The position numbers were made by a program, and so were the translations under genes. From contig CAYFWB010000001.1 of the NCBI GenBank assembly GCA_964346765.1, forward strand, positions 186,001-250,000: 64,000 nt of DNA. The letters are read 5' to 3'. The DNA comes from JBGSPQ01 sp964346765 (GTDB lineage: Bacteria > Patescibacteriota > Gracilibacteria > UBA1369). The stretch's first letter is position 1, and each line of letters opens with the position of its first letter. The notes under the pieces are model-generated. The model saw only the letters and a program-made list of their open reading frames with translations. It was not told the origin of the DNA and made no database searches. Positions 53,065 through 62,178 of the stretch are shown piece by piece.

Positions 53065-53841
53065 TTAGGCTTTGAGTCCGATTCCTTTTTTCAACAGATA
53101 AAGGTTGAGTCCGAGCGTAATAACGGTGAATCCTATTAAGACCGACAAACTGACCCATATATTAACATCGGATACTCCAAAAAAGCCGTAGCGAAAACCG
53201 TCGATCAGGTAAAAGATCGGATTTGATTTGGAGATTGTTTGCCATAATTCGGGCAGTGAATGAATGGAATAAAAGACTCCTCCCAGATATGTGAGAGGTG
53301 TTAAAATGAAGGTTGGGAAGATGCTTACATCATCGAACTTTTTGGCAAACATGCCGTTTATTAATCCTCCCAGAGAAAACAGCAGTGCGCTTAAAATAAT
53401 AAAAATGAGAATCAGTAAAAAATTGTGTACCTGCGGTTCCGCGAAAAACATTGAAACGGCAAAAACGATCAGCCCCACTATCAGGCCTCTTAATATTCCG
53501 CCGCCAACGTATCCCGCGATTATTAAGTGATTAGGGGTGGGGGACACTATTAATTCTTCTATGTTTTTTTGAAATTTTGAGCTGAAAAAAGAGCTTACAA
53601 CATTGGAATATGAACTGTTTATTACCGCCATCATGACAAGTCCCGGAACAATAAACGACATGTAAGAAATTCCGCTGACCGTGTTTATTTGGGATCCGAT
53701 ATAGGTTCCGAAAATTATGAAAAATAGAGATTGCGTTATTACGGGGGGGAGAAGCGTTTGCATCCAGATGCGCATGAACCTGGTTACTTCTTTTCGGATA
53801 ATGGTTGAAAAGGCCACCCATTTTTGTGTCAGAGTCATCAT
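53065..53841 (-). CDS. ABC-2 type transporter permease
   Basis: Membrane half of an exporter, 258 residues with six hydrophobic segments. The conserved ABC-2 features are the LPPVITQSLFFIIFG first helix, SFIVPGLVMMAVINSSY, and the ILTPLTYLGGVFYSIHSLP segment before the last helices. It overlaps the ATPase gene by 4 nt, so they form one complex. Substrate is unknown; relatives export drugs, lipids or polysaccharides. Confidence 0.93.
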   Translation of the reverse strand: MMTLTQKWVAFSTIIRKEVTRFMRIWMQTLLPPVITQSLFFIIFGTYIGSQINTVSGISYMSFIVPGLVMMAVINSSYSNVVSSFFSSKFQKNIEELIVSPTPNHLIIAGYVGGGILRGLIVGLIVFAVSMFFAEPQVHNFLLILIFIILSALLFSLGGLINGMFAKKFDDVSIFPTFILTPLTYLGGVFYSIHSLPELWQTISKSNPIFYLIDGFRYGFFGVSDVNIWVSLSVLIGFTVITLGLNLYLLKKGIGLKA

Positions 53842-54743
53842 TTTTTATGGATGTTTAGAAATAATTGTTCCAACCTGTTGCCCTTGGGGCGAAGATCCAG
53901 GATTGAAATTCCCTGGCTCGATAGGTCGCTTATCAGTTCATTTAAGTTTTTGTTCATCCCAAGATCCACCTCCATGGTGTTTTTGTCAACAATGTTAATG
54001 TCGTATTCTTGACTGTATTTGCCGTTTCCTATTTTATTGACGGTAATAACATAGGTTTGTGTATCCAGTGATTTAATGGTGTTAATCATGGAATCCTGTT
54101 TAATGATTTTTCCTTCTTTAATAATGGCTACGTTTTTGCATAGTTGTTCCGCTTCTTCAAGGTAATGGGTTGTCAGCAGTATGGTTTTTCCTTCTTTGTT
54201 TATTTGAGTTAGGTAGTCCCACATTTCGTGCCTTAGTTCAACGTCTACACCGGCTGTGGGTTCATCCAGGATCAGAAATTCGGGATTGTGGATCAGGGCT
54301 CGCGCTATCATGAGACGGCGTTTCATCCCCCCGGAGAGCGAAATTGCATTTTGGTTTCTTTTATTCCAAAGGCCAAGTTGATTGAGAATTTTTTCGGCGT
54401 TTTTGAACGATTCTTTCCGCGGGATACCAAAATATCCGGCCTGTTGAGTGACAATATCATGTACCTTTTCAAAAATGTTAAAATTGAATTCCTGAGGTAC
54501 CACGCCGATCAATGTTTTGGCGTGGCTGTGATTTTTGTCTATATCAATATTGAAAATGGAAACTTTGCCGGAGGATTTGTTTACTATTCCGGTAAGTATG
54601 CCGATCAGAGTGGTTTTGCCGGCTCCGTTTGCTCCAAGCAAAGCGAAAAAATCTCCTTTTTTTATTTTAAGATTAACTTCTTTTAGAGCTGTGACTCCGT
54701 TTGAATATATTTTGTTCAAATTTTCCGTAGCTAGCGCGTTCAT
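53838..54743 (-). CDS. ABC transporter ATP-binding protein (ABC-2 exporter, DrrA-like)
   Basis: ATPase partner of the adjacent permease. Walker A is GANGAGKTT, the signature is LSGGMKRRL, Walker B is LILDEPTAGVD and the switch His is in LLTTHYLEEAE. A C-terminal extension from about residue 220 resembles the DrrA/CcmA subfamily regulatory part. The length is 301 residues. The upstream 77 nt to the tRNA gene contains a weak possible promoter (TTGCAA, then TTAAGA). Confidence 0.95.
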   Translation of the reverse strand: MNALATENLNKIYSNGVTALKEVNLKIKKGDFFALLGANGAGKTTLIGILTGIVNKSSGKVSIFNIDIDKNHSHAKTLIGVVPQEFNFNIFEKVHDIVTQQAGYFGIPRKESFKNAEKILNQLGLWNKRNQNAISLSGGMKRRLMIARALIHNPEFLILDEPTAGVDVELRHEMWDYLTQINKEGKTILLTTHYLEEAEQLCKNVAIIKEGKIIKQDSMINTIKSLDTQTYVITVNKIGNGKYSQEYDINIVDKNTMEVDLGMNKNLNELISDLSSQGISILDLRPKGNRLEQLFLNIHKK

Positions 54744-54820
54744 GTATGTGTCGGTTTATTTAATGTTGCATCTTAAATAAGTTATTCGAAAATTGCAAAT
54801 GGGGCATTTGTATGTATATG

Positions 54821-54895
54821 TGGTACCTCCGGAGGGAATCGAACCCCCATGGCTGGTTCCGAAGACCAGTGCTTTATCCGTTAAGCTACGGAGGC
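54821..54895 (-). tRNA. tRNA-Arg (anticodon TCG), CCA encoded
   Basis: Folds into a full cloverleaf on the minus strand: acceptor GCCTCCG/CGGAGGT with a G-U first pair, D stem GCTT/AAGC, anticodon stem CTGGT/ACCAG with loop CTTCGGA, and T stem GGGGG/CCCTC around TTCGATT. The anticodon TCG reads CGA/CGG Arg codons. The discriminator A and the CCA end are present in the DNA. Confidence 0.95.
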
Positions 54896-54904
54896 GTGAG
54901 TCTT

Positions 54905-54934
54905 AAAAAGGGCTGTCATTTGACAACCCTTTTT
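54905..54934 (-). terminator. Hairpin terminator between secDF and tRNA-Arg
   Basis: AAAAAGGGCTGTCA and TGACAACCCTTTTT form a 14-bp stem with one wobble/mismatch pair and a 2-nt loop. It has A and T runs on both sides and lies 27 nt beyond the secDF stop and 9 nt before the tRNA 5' end. Confidence 0.75.
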
Positions 54935-54961
54935 AGCATGTATCGGCTGTTTTATCAATCT

Positions 54962-57900
54962 TTAGTTATTTTCTTTTTTTCTGCGGATGTAGTTTTGCCA
55001 GTCAATGAGAATAGGTGTCGCTACGAAAATTGATGAGTACGTTCCTGATATAATACCCACGATAAGGGATAAGACAAAGAATTTTATACTTGCCACTCCC
55101 AGGAAGAACAGCGTTCCCAATACGAATAGTGTGGATAATGATGTATTGATTGATCTGGCTAAGGTTTCATTAAGTGCCTGGTTGGCAACGTCACCGAATG
55201 TTTCGTCACGTTTTTGGTATTTCAATTTTTCTCGAATTCTGTCGAATACTACAATAGTGTCGTGAACTGAGAAACCAAGTACTGTCAACATGGCCGTGAT
55301 AAACAAGGCGTCAATTTCAACGTTCAAGAAGATACCAAGGAAGATGTAAACGCCCAGCATTATAGCAAGGTCGTGGATAAGCGCGATGATTGCTGAAACA
55401 CCGAATCGCCATTTGCCGATATATCTTGGTACTCTTCTGAAAGCCAAAGCGATGTACAAAACTATCATGACCGCGGCAATAAGTACCGCGAAAATTGCCT
55501 TTTGTTGCAGACTTTGACCAACGGTCGGACCGACTGTGGAGAATCTGCTTTCTTCGAATGCTCCGAGTTTGATTTTTAGCTCTTCAATTAGATAGTCATG
55601 CGCTTCGGCGGAAATATGCGGTGTTTTAATCAGAAATCTGTTTTCACTGGGTACGACCTGTGATTTGCTGAGGTCAACTTGTTCTTTTTCCGTTGTGAGT
55701 GTTGGTTGGACCGGAGATGCTTCGATTTGGTCGTTGGCATCAGTATCGGCGGTATTTTTTGGATCGGTATCTGTAGTTTCATCCGCTGTCGCGTCTTGTT
55801 CAGTTGATTCATCCGCGATTGACACGTTGTTTTGCAAGGCTTCCTGTTCGTTCATTTTTTCTTCGTGAGAAGCGGTGAGTTTTTCATTTATCGTCTGTTG
55901 GCTTTCATCAATAGCGGATTTGATTGTTTTGGCGTCAATTTGTTCTTCAAACTTCAATTCCATTAATGTCCCTCCGGTGAAGTCCAATCCAAGTTTTAAT
56001 CCGAAGATAGGTAATCCTATAAGAGTGATAAGGATGAGAGCTGAAGATAATATGTAGAAGAATTTTCTTTTTGATATTATTGGCAGAATTTTTTTATTCT
56101 TTTTACCTCTGCCTCCAAATAGCCATAGAACTTTACCCATTTGGGTGTGGGATGCTCCTTCCAGGAATGTTTTTGTGATGGTGATTGCGGTGAACATTGA
56201 AACCAGAATACCGGCCGCCAAGTTAAAGGCGAATCCTTGGATGATTGAGCTTCCAAAATAGAACAAAATGGCGCAGGTTATAAGTGAGGCGAAGTTTGAG
56301 TCCCTGATACTGCTCCACGCCCTGTCAAAGCCCACTTCAATGGCCGCTCCCAAAGATCTGCCGTCGCGCAGCTCTTCTTTGATTCTTTCGAAGATTAGTA
56401 TGTTGGCGTCAACAGCCATACCTATTGAAAGAATTACACCTGCTATACCGGCAAGAGTAAGAACTATAGGTGTGGCCAGAACGAATGTTATAAAGAAAAG
56501 CACGAAACATGCCAAAACGGCCGAAATTGCTTTTTCAACGGTTGACTCCCGGTTATTCATAATTCCAAGAATCAATATTGCAAACAATACGACCGAACCT
56601 ATCAGAGAAAATATAATCGGCAGAGATACTTTAATCAGAAAGATCAATATTGCGGCGTAAATTGTCAGTGATACCGATGCTATGAATCCGGGCAATCGGT
56701 AATAAAGGATCATGAATATGATCACCAGCAATAAGCCAAGTAAACCGGCGTTTATACTGCTTGATAAGGCGCTTTGGCCCAGGGTGGCTCCAATACTGTA
56801 CTGTCCGGCAAGTGTGATAGGGGCGGGGATAGCACCGGTGTTTAAGTCTCTGGCCATTTCATTGGCTTCTTCCAATGTAAATTGTCCTGTTATTTGCGCC
56901 GATCCTCCGGCAATGACTTCGTTTACATTTGGTGCTGAAACTTGTTGGCCTCCCACGAAAATGGCAATCGGTTTACCAACGTTTTTTCTTGTCAGTTCTT
57001 CAAATAGTTTGGCACCTTCGTCGTCGAATAGAATAGATATATAAGGGCTCATTGTTTGCGTGAATTCAACGTCGGCCCTTATAAAATGTCTGCCGTCCAG
57101 TTCCGTGCTCGCCCATGGATCCGGCGCGGCGGAATAGTAAACGTCGATGTATTTTATTTGCGGTTCGGTTTTGGTTTCCGTCTTGGCTTCCTGTATCTCT
57201 TCCGCCCTTAAAATATGATAACCGAACGGTGTTTCGATAATGTCGGATATTTCGCCCGTTTTTTCTAATGCTACTGCCGCGTCTTCGTATTCTTTTACAT
57301 ATTCTTCGCCACCGGCAGTAACGGGATTTTCATAGAGTCCGCCGTTTTCTTTTGAACCGGGATCGTCGGAATATTCTTTGGCTAATTCGGCAAAGTCTTC
57401 TCCTTGTTCAATTTTGGACATAACCTCTTCTATTCTGGTTTTTGCCTCTTCCTGAGTCCTGGTTACCTTTTCCGTGGGGTTTTCAGCGTCTTTATGCCCA
57501 ACCAGTATATGTCTGACAACGACTCCTCTTGGATATTCGGTGGTTCTGTCATAATTTCTTTTTTCGGTTATTTCCAAAATATGGAATCCTTTGGGGCCGG
57601 GGACTAAATTCCCGCTGGCGTCAACGGTATAACTGCCCGTGTCTTCGATAAGTGAATCGGTGATTTGTCCTTGATCCAATTCAAAAAGTTTGTCGGCGAT
57701 CTGCGTCGAAACTTCATCTTTGTATTTAAACTCTTCAGTTTCCATATAAAACACTTTTCCCGGATTGGCCTGCTCTTCTTCTTGTCCCAATACTTTTAGA
57801 TCTCCGCCTTGAATCACTTTATCAAGTAGTTCCTGAGCTTGTGTTTTGACTTTTTGCTCCAGTTCAGGGTCATCCTTGTTTTCTTTTAACTCCTTGAATT

Positions 57901-58291
57901 CAAGCTGGATAGTTTTTCCGACTATGGTTTTCGCCTCTTCAAGATCTTGAATTCCGGCAAGTTCAACTAATATATGTTTTTCTTCTCCGATATCGGATGT
58001 ATAGATATTTGGCTCGGATACACCAAGATTGTTAACTCTTTTATTGATTATACTTAAAATGCCATCGACAATGCTTTTTTTCTGGTCTTCAGGTACATTT
58101 CTAAGGTCGATTTTGTAGTCCAGCTGAGCTCCGCCCTGCAGATCCAATCCCAGGTGGATTTTAGATTGAGTTATTTGTTCGGGCGCGAAAGGAACAAGTT
58201 TACTCTGAGTTTCCGCGGGCAGGTCAAAAAAACCCAAAAATAGAGCAGCTAAAATAATTATTCCTATATGGAGAAATTTTCTATTTTTCAT
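54962..58291 (-). CDS. secDF: SecD-SecF fusion with parvulin-type PPIase insertion
   Basis: Export accessory protein that uses the ion gradient to pull preproteins across the membrane. SecD begins after one helix (about 8-23) with HLGLDLQGGAQLDYKID and the IINKRVNNLGVSEP segment. SecF follows in the same chain, with LGLDFTGGTLMELKF and a DTIVVFDRIREKL end. Two things are unusual. First, residues 256-366 are a clear parvulin rotamase (VVRHILVGH, DFAELAKEYSDDPGSKENGG, FGYHILRAEE), and 143-245 looks like a second, degenerate copy ending KGFHILEITEK. Second, the SecF outer loop carries an acidic Asp/Thr/Glu insert (near 815-880). The 1109 residues exceed normal SecDF fusions by about 350. Confidence 0.93.
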   Translation of the reverse strand: MKNRKFLHIGIIILAALFLGFFDLPAETQSKLVPFAPEQITQSKIHLGLDLQGGAQLDYKIDLRNVPEDQKKSIVDGILSIINKRVNNLGVSEPNIYTSDIGEEKHILVELAGIQDLEEAKTIVGKTIQLEFKELKENKDDPELEQKVKTQAQELLDKVIQGGDLKVLGQEEEQANPGKVFYMETEEFKYKDEVSTQIADKLFELDQGQITDSLIEDTGSYTVDASGNLVPGPKGFHILEITEKRNYDRTTEYPRGVVVRHILVGHKDAENPTEKVTRTQEEAKTRIEEVMSKIEQGEDFAELAKEYSDDPGSKENGGLYENPVTAGGEEYVKEYEDAAVALEKTGEISDIIETPFGYHILRAEEIQEAKTETKTEPQIKYIDVYYSAAPDPWASTELDGRHFIRADVEFTQTMSPYISILFDDEGAKLFEELTRKNVGKPIAIFVGGQQVSAPNVNEVIAGGSAQITGQFTLEEANEMARDLNTGAIPAPITLAGQYSIGATLGQSALSSSINAGLLGLLLVIIFMILYYRLPGFIASVSLTIYAAILIFLIKVSLPIIFSLIGSVVLFAILILGIMNNRESTVEKAISAVLACFVLFFITFVLATPIVLTLAGIAGVILSIGMAVDANILIFERIKEELRDGRSLGAAIEVGFDRAWSSIRDSNFASLITCAILFYFGSSIIQGFAFNLAAGILVSMFTAITITKTFLEGASHTQMGKVLWLFGGRGKKNKKILPIISKRKFFYILSSALILITLIGLPIFGLKLGLDFTGGTLMELKFEEQIDAKTIKSAIDESQQTINEKLTASHEEKMNEQEALQNNVSIADESTEQDATADETTDTDPKNTADTDANDQIEASPVQPTLTTEKEQVDLSKSQVVPSENRFLIKTPHISAEAHDYLIEELKIKLGAFEESRFSTVGPTVGQSLQQKAIFAVLIAAVMIVLYIALAFRRVPRYIGKWRFGVSAIIALIHDLAIMLGVYIFLGIFLNVEIDALFITAMLTVLGFSVHDTIVVFDRIREKLKYQKRDETFGDVANQALNETLARSINTSLSTLFVLGTLFFLGVASIKFFVLSLIVGIISGTYSSIFVATPILIDWQNYIRRKKENN

Positions 58292-58323
58292 AGTGTTTAA
58301 AAGGGATTATATTTTTTAAATTT

Positions 58324-58737
58324 TTATTGATTAAGCGACTGTTCGTGGAGCTTTGTATCAAGCTCTTCGTGGTTGCCTTTATCCGGTCTTCCATAATCAT
58401 CTTCAATACGGACTACGTCTTCAAGTTCGGAGGTTGAAACTTCAAATACTTGAGAGTCTTCAATGCCTTCGATGCGGTGGACAGTATAGGGAAAGATATC
58501 GTATTTGTCACCCGGTTTTAGTACTATTTGTTGTAAATTTTTCGGGTCTTTCCCGACATGTAAAATCACCTTACCGGTAATTAAATATTGGGTTTCGGTT
58601 TTCTTTTCATGATATTGCAGAGAAAGCCGTTTTCCTTTTTTGACTTCAAGGATTTTTCCGGCGTATCCGGCGCAATCCGCGAACCAGGTTTCACGTCCCC
58701 ACGGTTTTTCCTTTATTTTGACCGGTGTTTGATCCAT
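58324..58737 (-). CDS. Cupin, mannose-6-phosphate isomerase type II-like
   Basis: A 137-residue single cupin with the family pattern KPWGRETWF, RLSLQYHEKKTETQYLITG and LKPGDKYDIFPYTVHRIEG, which supply metal-binding His/Glu. It matches the C-terminal part of two-domain ManC/AlgA proteins. It lies 5 nt downstream of the guanylyltransferase gene. Together they make a split ManC that would convert fructose-6-P to mannose-6-P (cupin) and mannose-1-P to GDP-mannose. It may instead be a sugar-nucleotide epimerase-type cupin. Confidence 0.85.
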   Translation of the reverse strand: MDQTPVKIKEKPWGRETWFADCAGYAGKILEVKKGKRLSLQYHEKKTETQYLITGKVILHVGKDPKNLQQIVLKPGDKYDIFPYTVHRIEGIEDSQVFEVSTSELEDVVRIEDDYGRPDKGNHEELDTKLHEQSLNQ

Positions 58738-58742
58738 TTTTA

Positions 58743-59825
58743 TCAGGTTATTTTTTTGTGCCTGCCTGCTTTTAGTTTTTCAATAAGCTTCTTAACGTCT
58801 TGACTGCGGTCTTTTTTGCAAACAAGCAGGGCGTCTTCGGTATCCACAATGACTAGGTTATCAATACCTATTGTGGCGATAAGTTTGTTTGGATTACCAT
58901 AAATTAGCGTATTCGAGCTGTCAATTCCGATGTGCGCGGCCTTGACCAAATTGCCTTTTTTGTTTTTTGGTAATTCTTCCATGATGGATTCCCATGTTCC
59001 CACATCGCTCCATCCCAGTTCCGCGGGAATAATTCTGACTATTTTTGGATCGACTTTTTCCATGATTCCATAGTCGATCGAAATTTTTTCACATAACGGA
59101 TAGTGTTTTTTTAAAGCGGCGTCTTCTTTTTGACTGCCCAGAGTTTTTCTGATTTCCATCAGATGTTCGTATGTTTCGGGTTGATGATTTTTGTAGTAGC
59201 TTAAAATGGTTTTGGTTTTCCATACGTAATATCCGGTGTTCCAGAGATATTTGTAGGATTGTAAAAATTTTTTGGCTTTTTCGTAGTTTGGTTTTTCCGT
59301 GAATCCTTCAAAAGAATAAATTTGGGTATCGTTTATTTCTTTTAAGGGTTTGCCGATTTTTACATACCCCAGGTTAACGTTTGGGAATTTTGCTTTAACT
59401 TCAATAATGTTCAGAGTGTTTTCTTTTTTTGCTAATTGTTCCGCGATTTTCAGTTTTTCGATAAATTCATCGGAATTTTGGATTAAATGGTCGGCGTAAA
59501 TTATGCTCATTACCTCGTCGGGATTTTTGTGTGCCACGTAGATCGCCGCCAGTCCTATGCAGGGAGCGGTGTCTCTTAACGCCGGTTCCACTATAATTTG
59601 GTCAACGGGGATTTTGTAAGGCTTGCTTTGTTCCAGCACTATATGTTTGTATTCCTTGTTTGTTGAAATATAGATGTCGGAGGGTTTGAGAAATTTCAGT
59701 CTTTCAATGGTTTCCTGAAGCATCGTTTTGTTGCTGATCAGTTTTTGGAATTGCTTGGGTTGATTCTTTTTACTGAGAGGCCAGAGTCTTGAACCTGTTC
59801 CTCCCGCCAAAATTACGGCTTTCAT
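58743..59825 (-). CDS. manC: Mannose-1-phosphate guanylyltransferase
   Basis: Makes GDP-mannose for glycans. The nucleotide-binding start is canonical, VILAGGTGSRLWPLSKKNQPKQF. VEPALRDTAPCIGLAAIY, ADHLI, GYVKIGKP, EGFTEKP and WNTGYYVWK are family blocks, and LGWSDVGTWE lies near the end. At 360 residues it lacks the C-terminal isomerase domain, which is encoded by the next gene. It overlaps gpmI by 4 nt. Confidence 0.95.
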   Translation of the reverse strand: MKAVILAGGTGSRLWPLSKKNQPKQFQKLISNKTMLQETIERLKFLKPSDIYISTNKEYKHIVLEQSKPYKIPVDQIIVEPALRDTAPCIGLAAIYVAHKNPDEVMSIIYADHLIQNSDEFIEKLKIAEQLAKKENTLNIIEVKAKFPNVNLGYVKIGKPLKEINDTQIYSFEGFTEKPNYEKAKKFLQSYKYLWNTGYYVWKTKTILSYYKNHQPETYEHLMEIRKTLGSQKEDAALKKHYPLCEKISIDYGIMEKVDPKIVRIIPAELGWSDVGTWESIMEELPKNKKGNLVKAAHIGIDSSNTLIYGNPNKLIATIGIDNLVIVDTEDALLVCKKDRSQDVKKLIEKLKAGRHKKIT

Positions 59826-61357
59826 ATAATTAAGGATTTAGGTGTCATTTCTTTCGGTTTTTTTATATTCATGATGTCGAGTACTGTGGCGGCGATGTTT
59901 TTAAGGCCTTTGTTTTTTTTGAGTGCGGCGTTTTTATATTTTTCGGACACAAGGATAAAAGGTACGGGATTGGTGGTATGAGAAGGGCAAGGTTTTTTGC
60001 TTTTTTCGTATATCATGTATTCGGCGTTTCCATGGTCGGCTGTGATTAGCAAATTGTAGCCTTTTTTTAATGCTTTTTTGTATATTTTACCAATACATTC
60101 GTCGATTGTTTCGCATGCCTTTACGACCGCTTCGTATTCACCGGAGTGTCCCACAAGATCGCAATTGGCGAAGTTTTGAATTATAAAGTCGTGATTTTTG
60201 TCCAATTGTTTTAATACTTTATCGGTGATTTCTAAAGCGCTCATTTCCGGTTTTTGATCGTAGGAGGGGACTTTGGGTGAATCCACCATTATACGAGTTT
60301 CATTTTTACACGGTTCTTCTTCTTGGCTGTTAAAGAAGAAAGTGACATGTGCGTATTTTTCGGTTTCCGCTACATGCAGTTGTTTTTTTTGGTTTTTTTC
60401 AAGCGTCCTGGCAAGGTTTGTTTTGATTTTTGGCGTATAGAACACAACAGGAGCTTGATCGGAATATTCTCCGAACACTACAAGTTTGGGTCGGACTTCT
60501 TGTTTTATTTTGAATCCGACATTTTCTTCTCCGGTAAAACAGTAAGTTAACTGTCTTGGGCGGTCTGTTCTGAAATTGAAGAATATTATGCTTTCATTGT
60601 CATGAATTAAGCCGTCAGGTTTTAGTAAAATGGGTTTGATATAGTAGTCTGTTTTGATCCCGTTTTTATAAGAATTTTTGATAGCTGTGACGGCGTTTTT
60701 TTCTTTCGTGCCTTTGCCTTGGGTTAAAAGTTCATACGCTTTTTGTGTGCGTTTCCAGTTGTGGTCACGGTCCATGGCGTAAAATCTTCCGACTATCGTC
60801 GCGATTTCACATGATTGTTTTTTGCCGTCGAATTTTAGTTTTTCGATTTGTTCCCCGATCATTTTGATATACTTTTCCGCGGATTTTTCGGGAACATCGC
60901 GGCCGTCCGTAATGGCGTGAATGTAGGTTTTTGCGACCTTATGTTTTTTCGCCATCCGCATTAACGCGAACAGATGTTTTATGTGTGAGTGTACACCTTC
61001 ATCTGAAATCATGCCCAGTAAATGCAGGGGAGTGCCGGTTTTGTTGGCGTGATTGATCGCTTTAACAATTTTTTTTTGACTGAAAAATTTTTTATTTTTG
61101 ATACTGCGATTAATTTGTTCATAAGACTGATAAACGATTTTTCCGGCACCAATGGTGTAGTGGCCAACTTCGGAATTGCCCATTGCCCCCTTGGGAAGTC
61201 CGACTTCATTGCCGGAAGCTTTAAGTAATGTGTCGGGATATGCTTTTTTTAAGTAATCAAAATTCGGCATGTGAGCGGCTTTTATCGCGTTGCCTTTATA
61301 ATTTTTACCCTCGCCTAATCCGTCCAGTATCATCAAATATACTTTTTCTTTTTTCAT
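59822..61357 (-). CDS. gpmI: 2,3-bisphosphoglycerate-independent phosphoglycerate mutase
   Basis: Glycolytic enzyme converting 3-phosphoglycerate to 2-phosphoglycerate through a phospho-Ser. Asp12 in MILDGLGEG binds metal, and the catalytic Ser62 lies in GAMGNSEVGH. HSHIKHL, HAITDGRDVPEKS, GRFYAMDRDHNW and the late ITADHGNAE and HTTNPVPFI blocks are intact. The length of 511 residues is normal. It overlaps manC by 4 nt and follows pilD by 2 nt. Confidence 0.96.
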   Translation of the reverse strand: MKKEKVYLMILDGLGEGKNYKGNAIKAAHMPNFDYLKKAYPDTLLKASGNEVGLPKGAMGNSEVGHYTIGAGKIVYQSYEQINRSIKNKKFFSQKKIVKAINHANKTGTPLHLLGMISDEGVHSHIKHLFALMRMAKKHKVAKTYIHAITDGRDVPEKSAEKYIKMIGEQIEKLKFDGKKQSCEIATIVGRFYAMDRDHNWKRTQKAYELLTQGKGTKEKNAVTAIKNSYKNGIKTDYYIKPILLKPDGLIHDNESIIFFNFRTDRPRQLTYCFTGEENVGFKIKQEVRPKLVVFGEYSDQAPVVFYTPKIKTNLARTLEKNQKKQLHVAETEKYAHVTFFFNSQEEEPCKNETRIMVDSPKVPSYDQKPEMSALEITDKVLKQLDKNHDFIIQNFANCDLVGHSGEYEAVVKACETIDECIGKIYKKALKKGYNLLITADHGNAEYMIYEKSKKPCPSHTTNPVPFILVSEKYKNAALKKNKGLKNIAATVLDIMNIKKPKEMTPKSLII

Positions 61358-61359
61358 GA

Positions 61360-62175
61360 TTAAAAAATTATTAAGCTATTAAGGTACCAGTTTAATATTT
61401 CCGAACCGAAAAACATTGTAAGAAAGGCACCGAGGATCAAAAAAGGTCCAAACGGAATTTGGCTTTTCATGTTCGCTTTTTTGGATAATAAAAGCGGTAT
61501 ACTTATTAAAGCTCCAATGAAATAACTTGCTACAATGTTCAGTAAAAACAGTTGCCACCCGAAAATTATCGCCAAAGCGATTGCCAGATACAGATCACCT
61601 TTGCCCAGCCACTTGCCTTTTGAAAACCAGATCTGTCCGCCGAACATGACCAAGGCTATTAACACGGCAATAACCGCGCTTATAATTTCGGGGGTTCCCA
61701 TGATAAGTGTTCCCATTATGCCGAGTCCAATCAGAGGATAGAGAAATAAATCCGGGATTTGATTGGTTTGTAAATCGAAGAAAAAAATTGCTACAAAAAA
61801 ACAGCCGTAAATGCCAAAGAATATCGCGGTTACCAGTAAATTAAGATCCGGCATGAATGTGCCGTTTTGTAGCCAGTATAAAAAGGGATATTTAAGATAA
61901 ACCGAAAGCAGTACCAATCCGGTAATAAGTTCCAGGAAAAAATAATACGGTGTGATTTGTTTTTTACAATGTCGGCATCTGCCTCTTAAAATAAGATAAC
62001 TGGCTATGGGGATCATGTCCGTGATTACAAGTTTTTTCTTACATTCGGGGCAATATGACTGACCGAAAATAATTCCTTTTTCACCTTTTTTTATCCTATA
62101 TAGTACAACGCTTAAGAAACTGCCGATGCTAGCTCCGAGCAAAAATATAAAAATTAAAATTAAAATTTGCGCCAT
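61360..62175 (-). CDS. pilD: Type IV prepilin peptidase/N-methyltransferase
   Basis: Membrane aspartic peptidase that cleaves and N-methylates prepilin leader peptides. The N-terminal domain has two CxxC pairs (SYCPECKKK and GRCRHCKK) as in the methyltransferase part. The catalytic Asp residues are in FDLQTNQIPD and GKGDLYLAIA. There are about eight membrane helices in 271 residues. Its presence implies type IV pili or a related competence system encoded elsewhere. Gaps to neighbours are 2-3 nt. Confidence 0.94.
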   Translation of the reverse strand: MAQILILIFIFLLGASIGSFLSVVLYRIKKGEKGIIFGQSYCPECKKKLVITDMIPIASYLILRGRCRHCKKQITPYYFFLELITGLVLLSVYLKYPFLYWLQNGTFMPDLNLLVTAIFFGIYGCFFVAIFFFDLQTNQIPDLFLYPLIGLGIMGTLIMGTPEIISAVIAVLIALVMFGGQIWFSKGKWLGKGDLYLAIALAIIFGWQLFLLNIVASYFIGALISIPLLLSKKANMKSQIPFGPFLILGAFLTMFFGSEILNWYLNSLIIF

Positions 62176-62178
62176 GAT

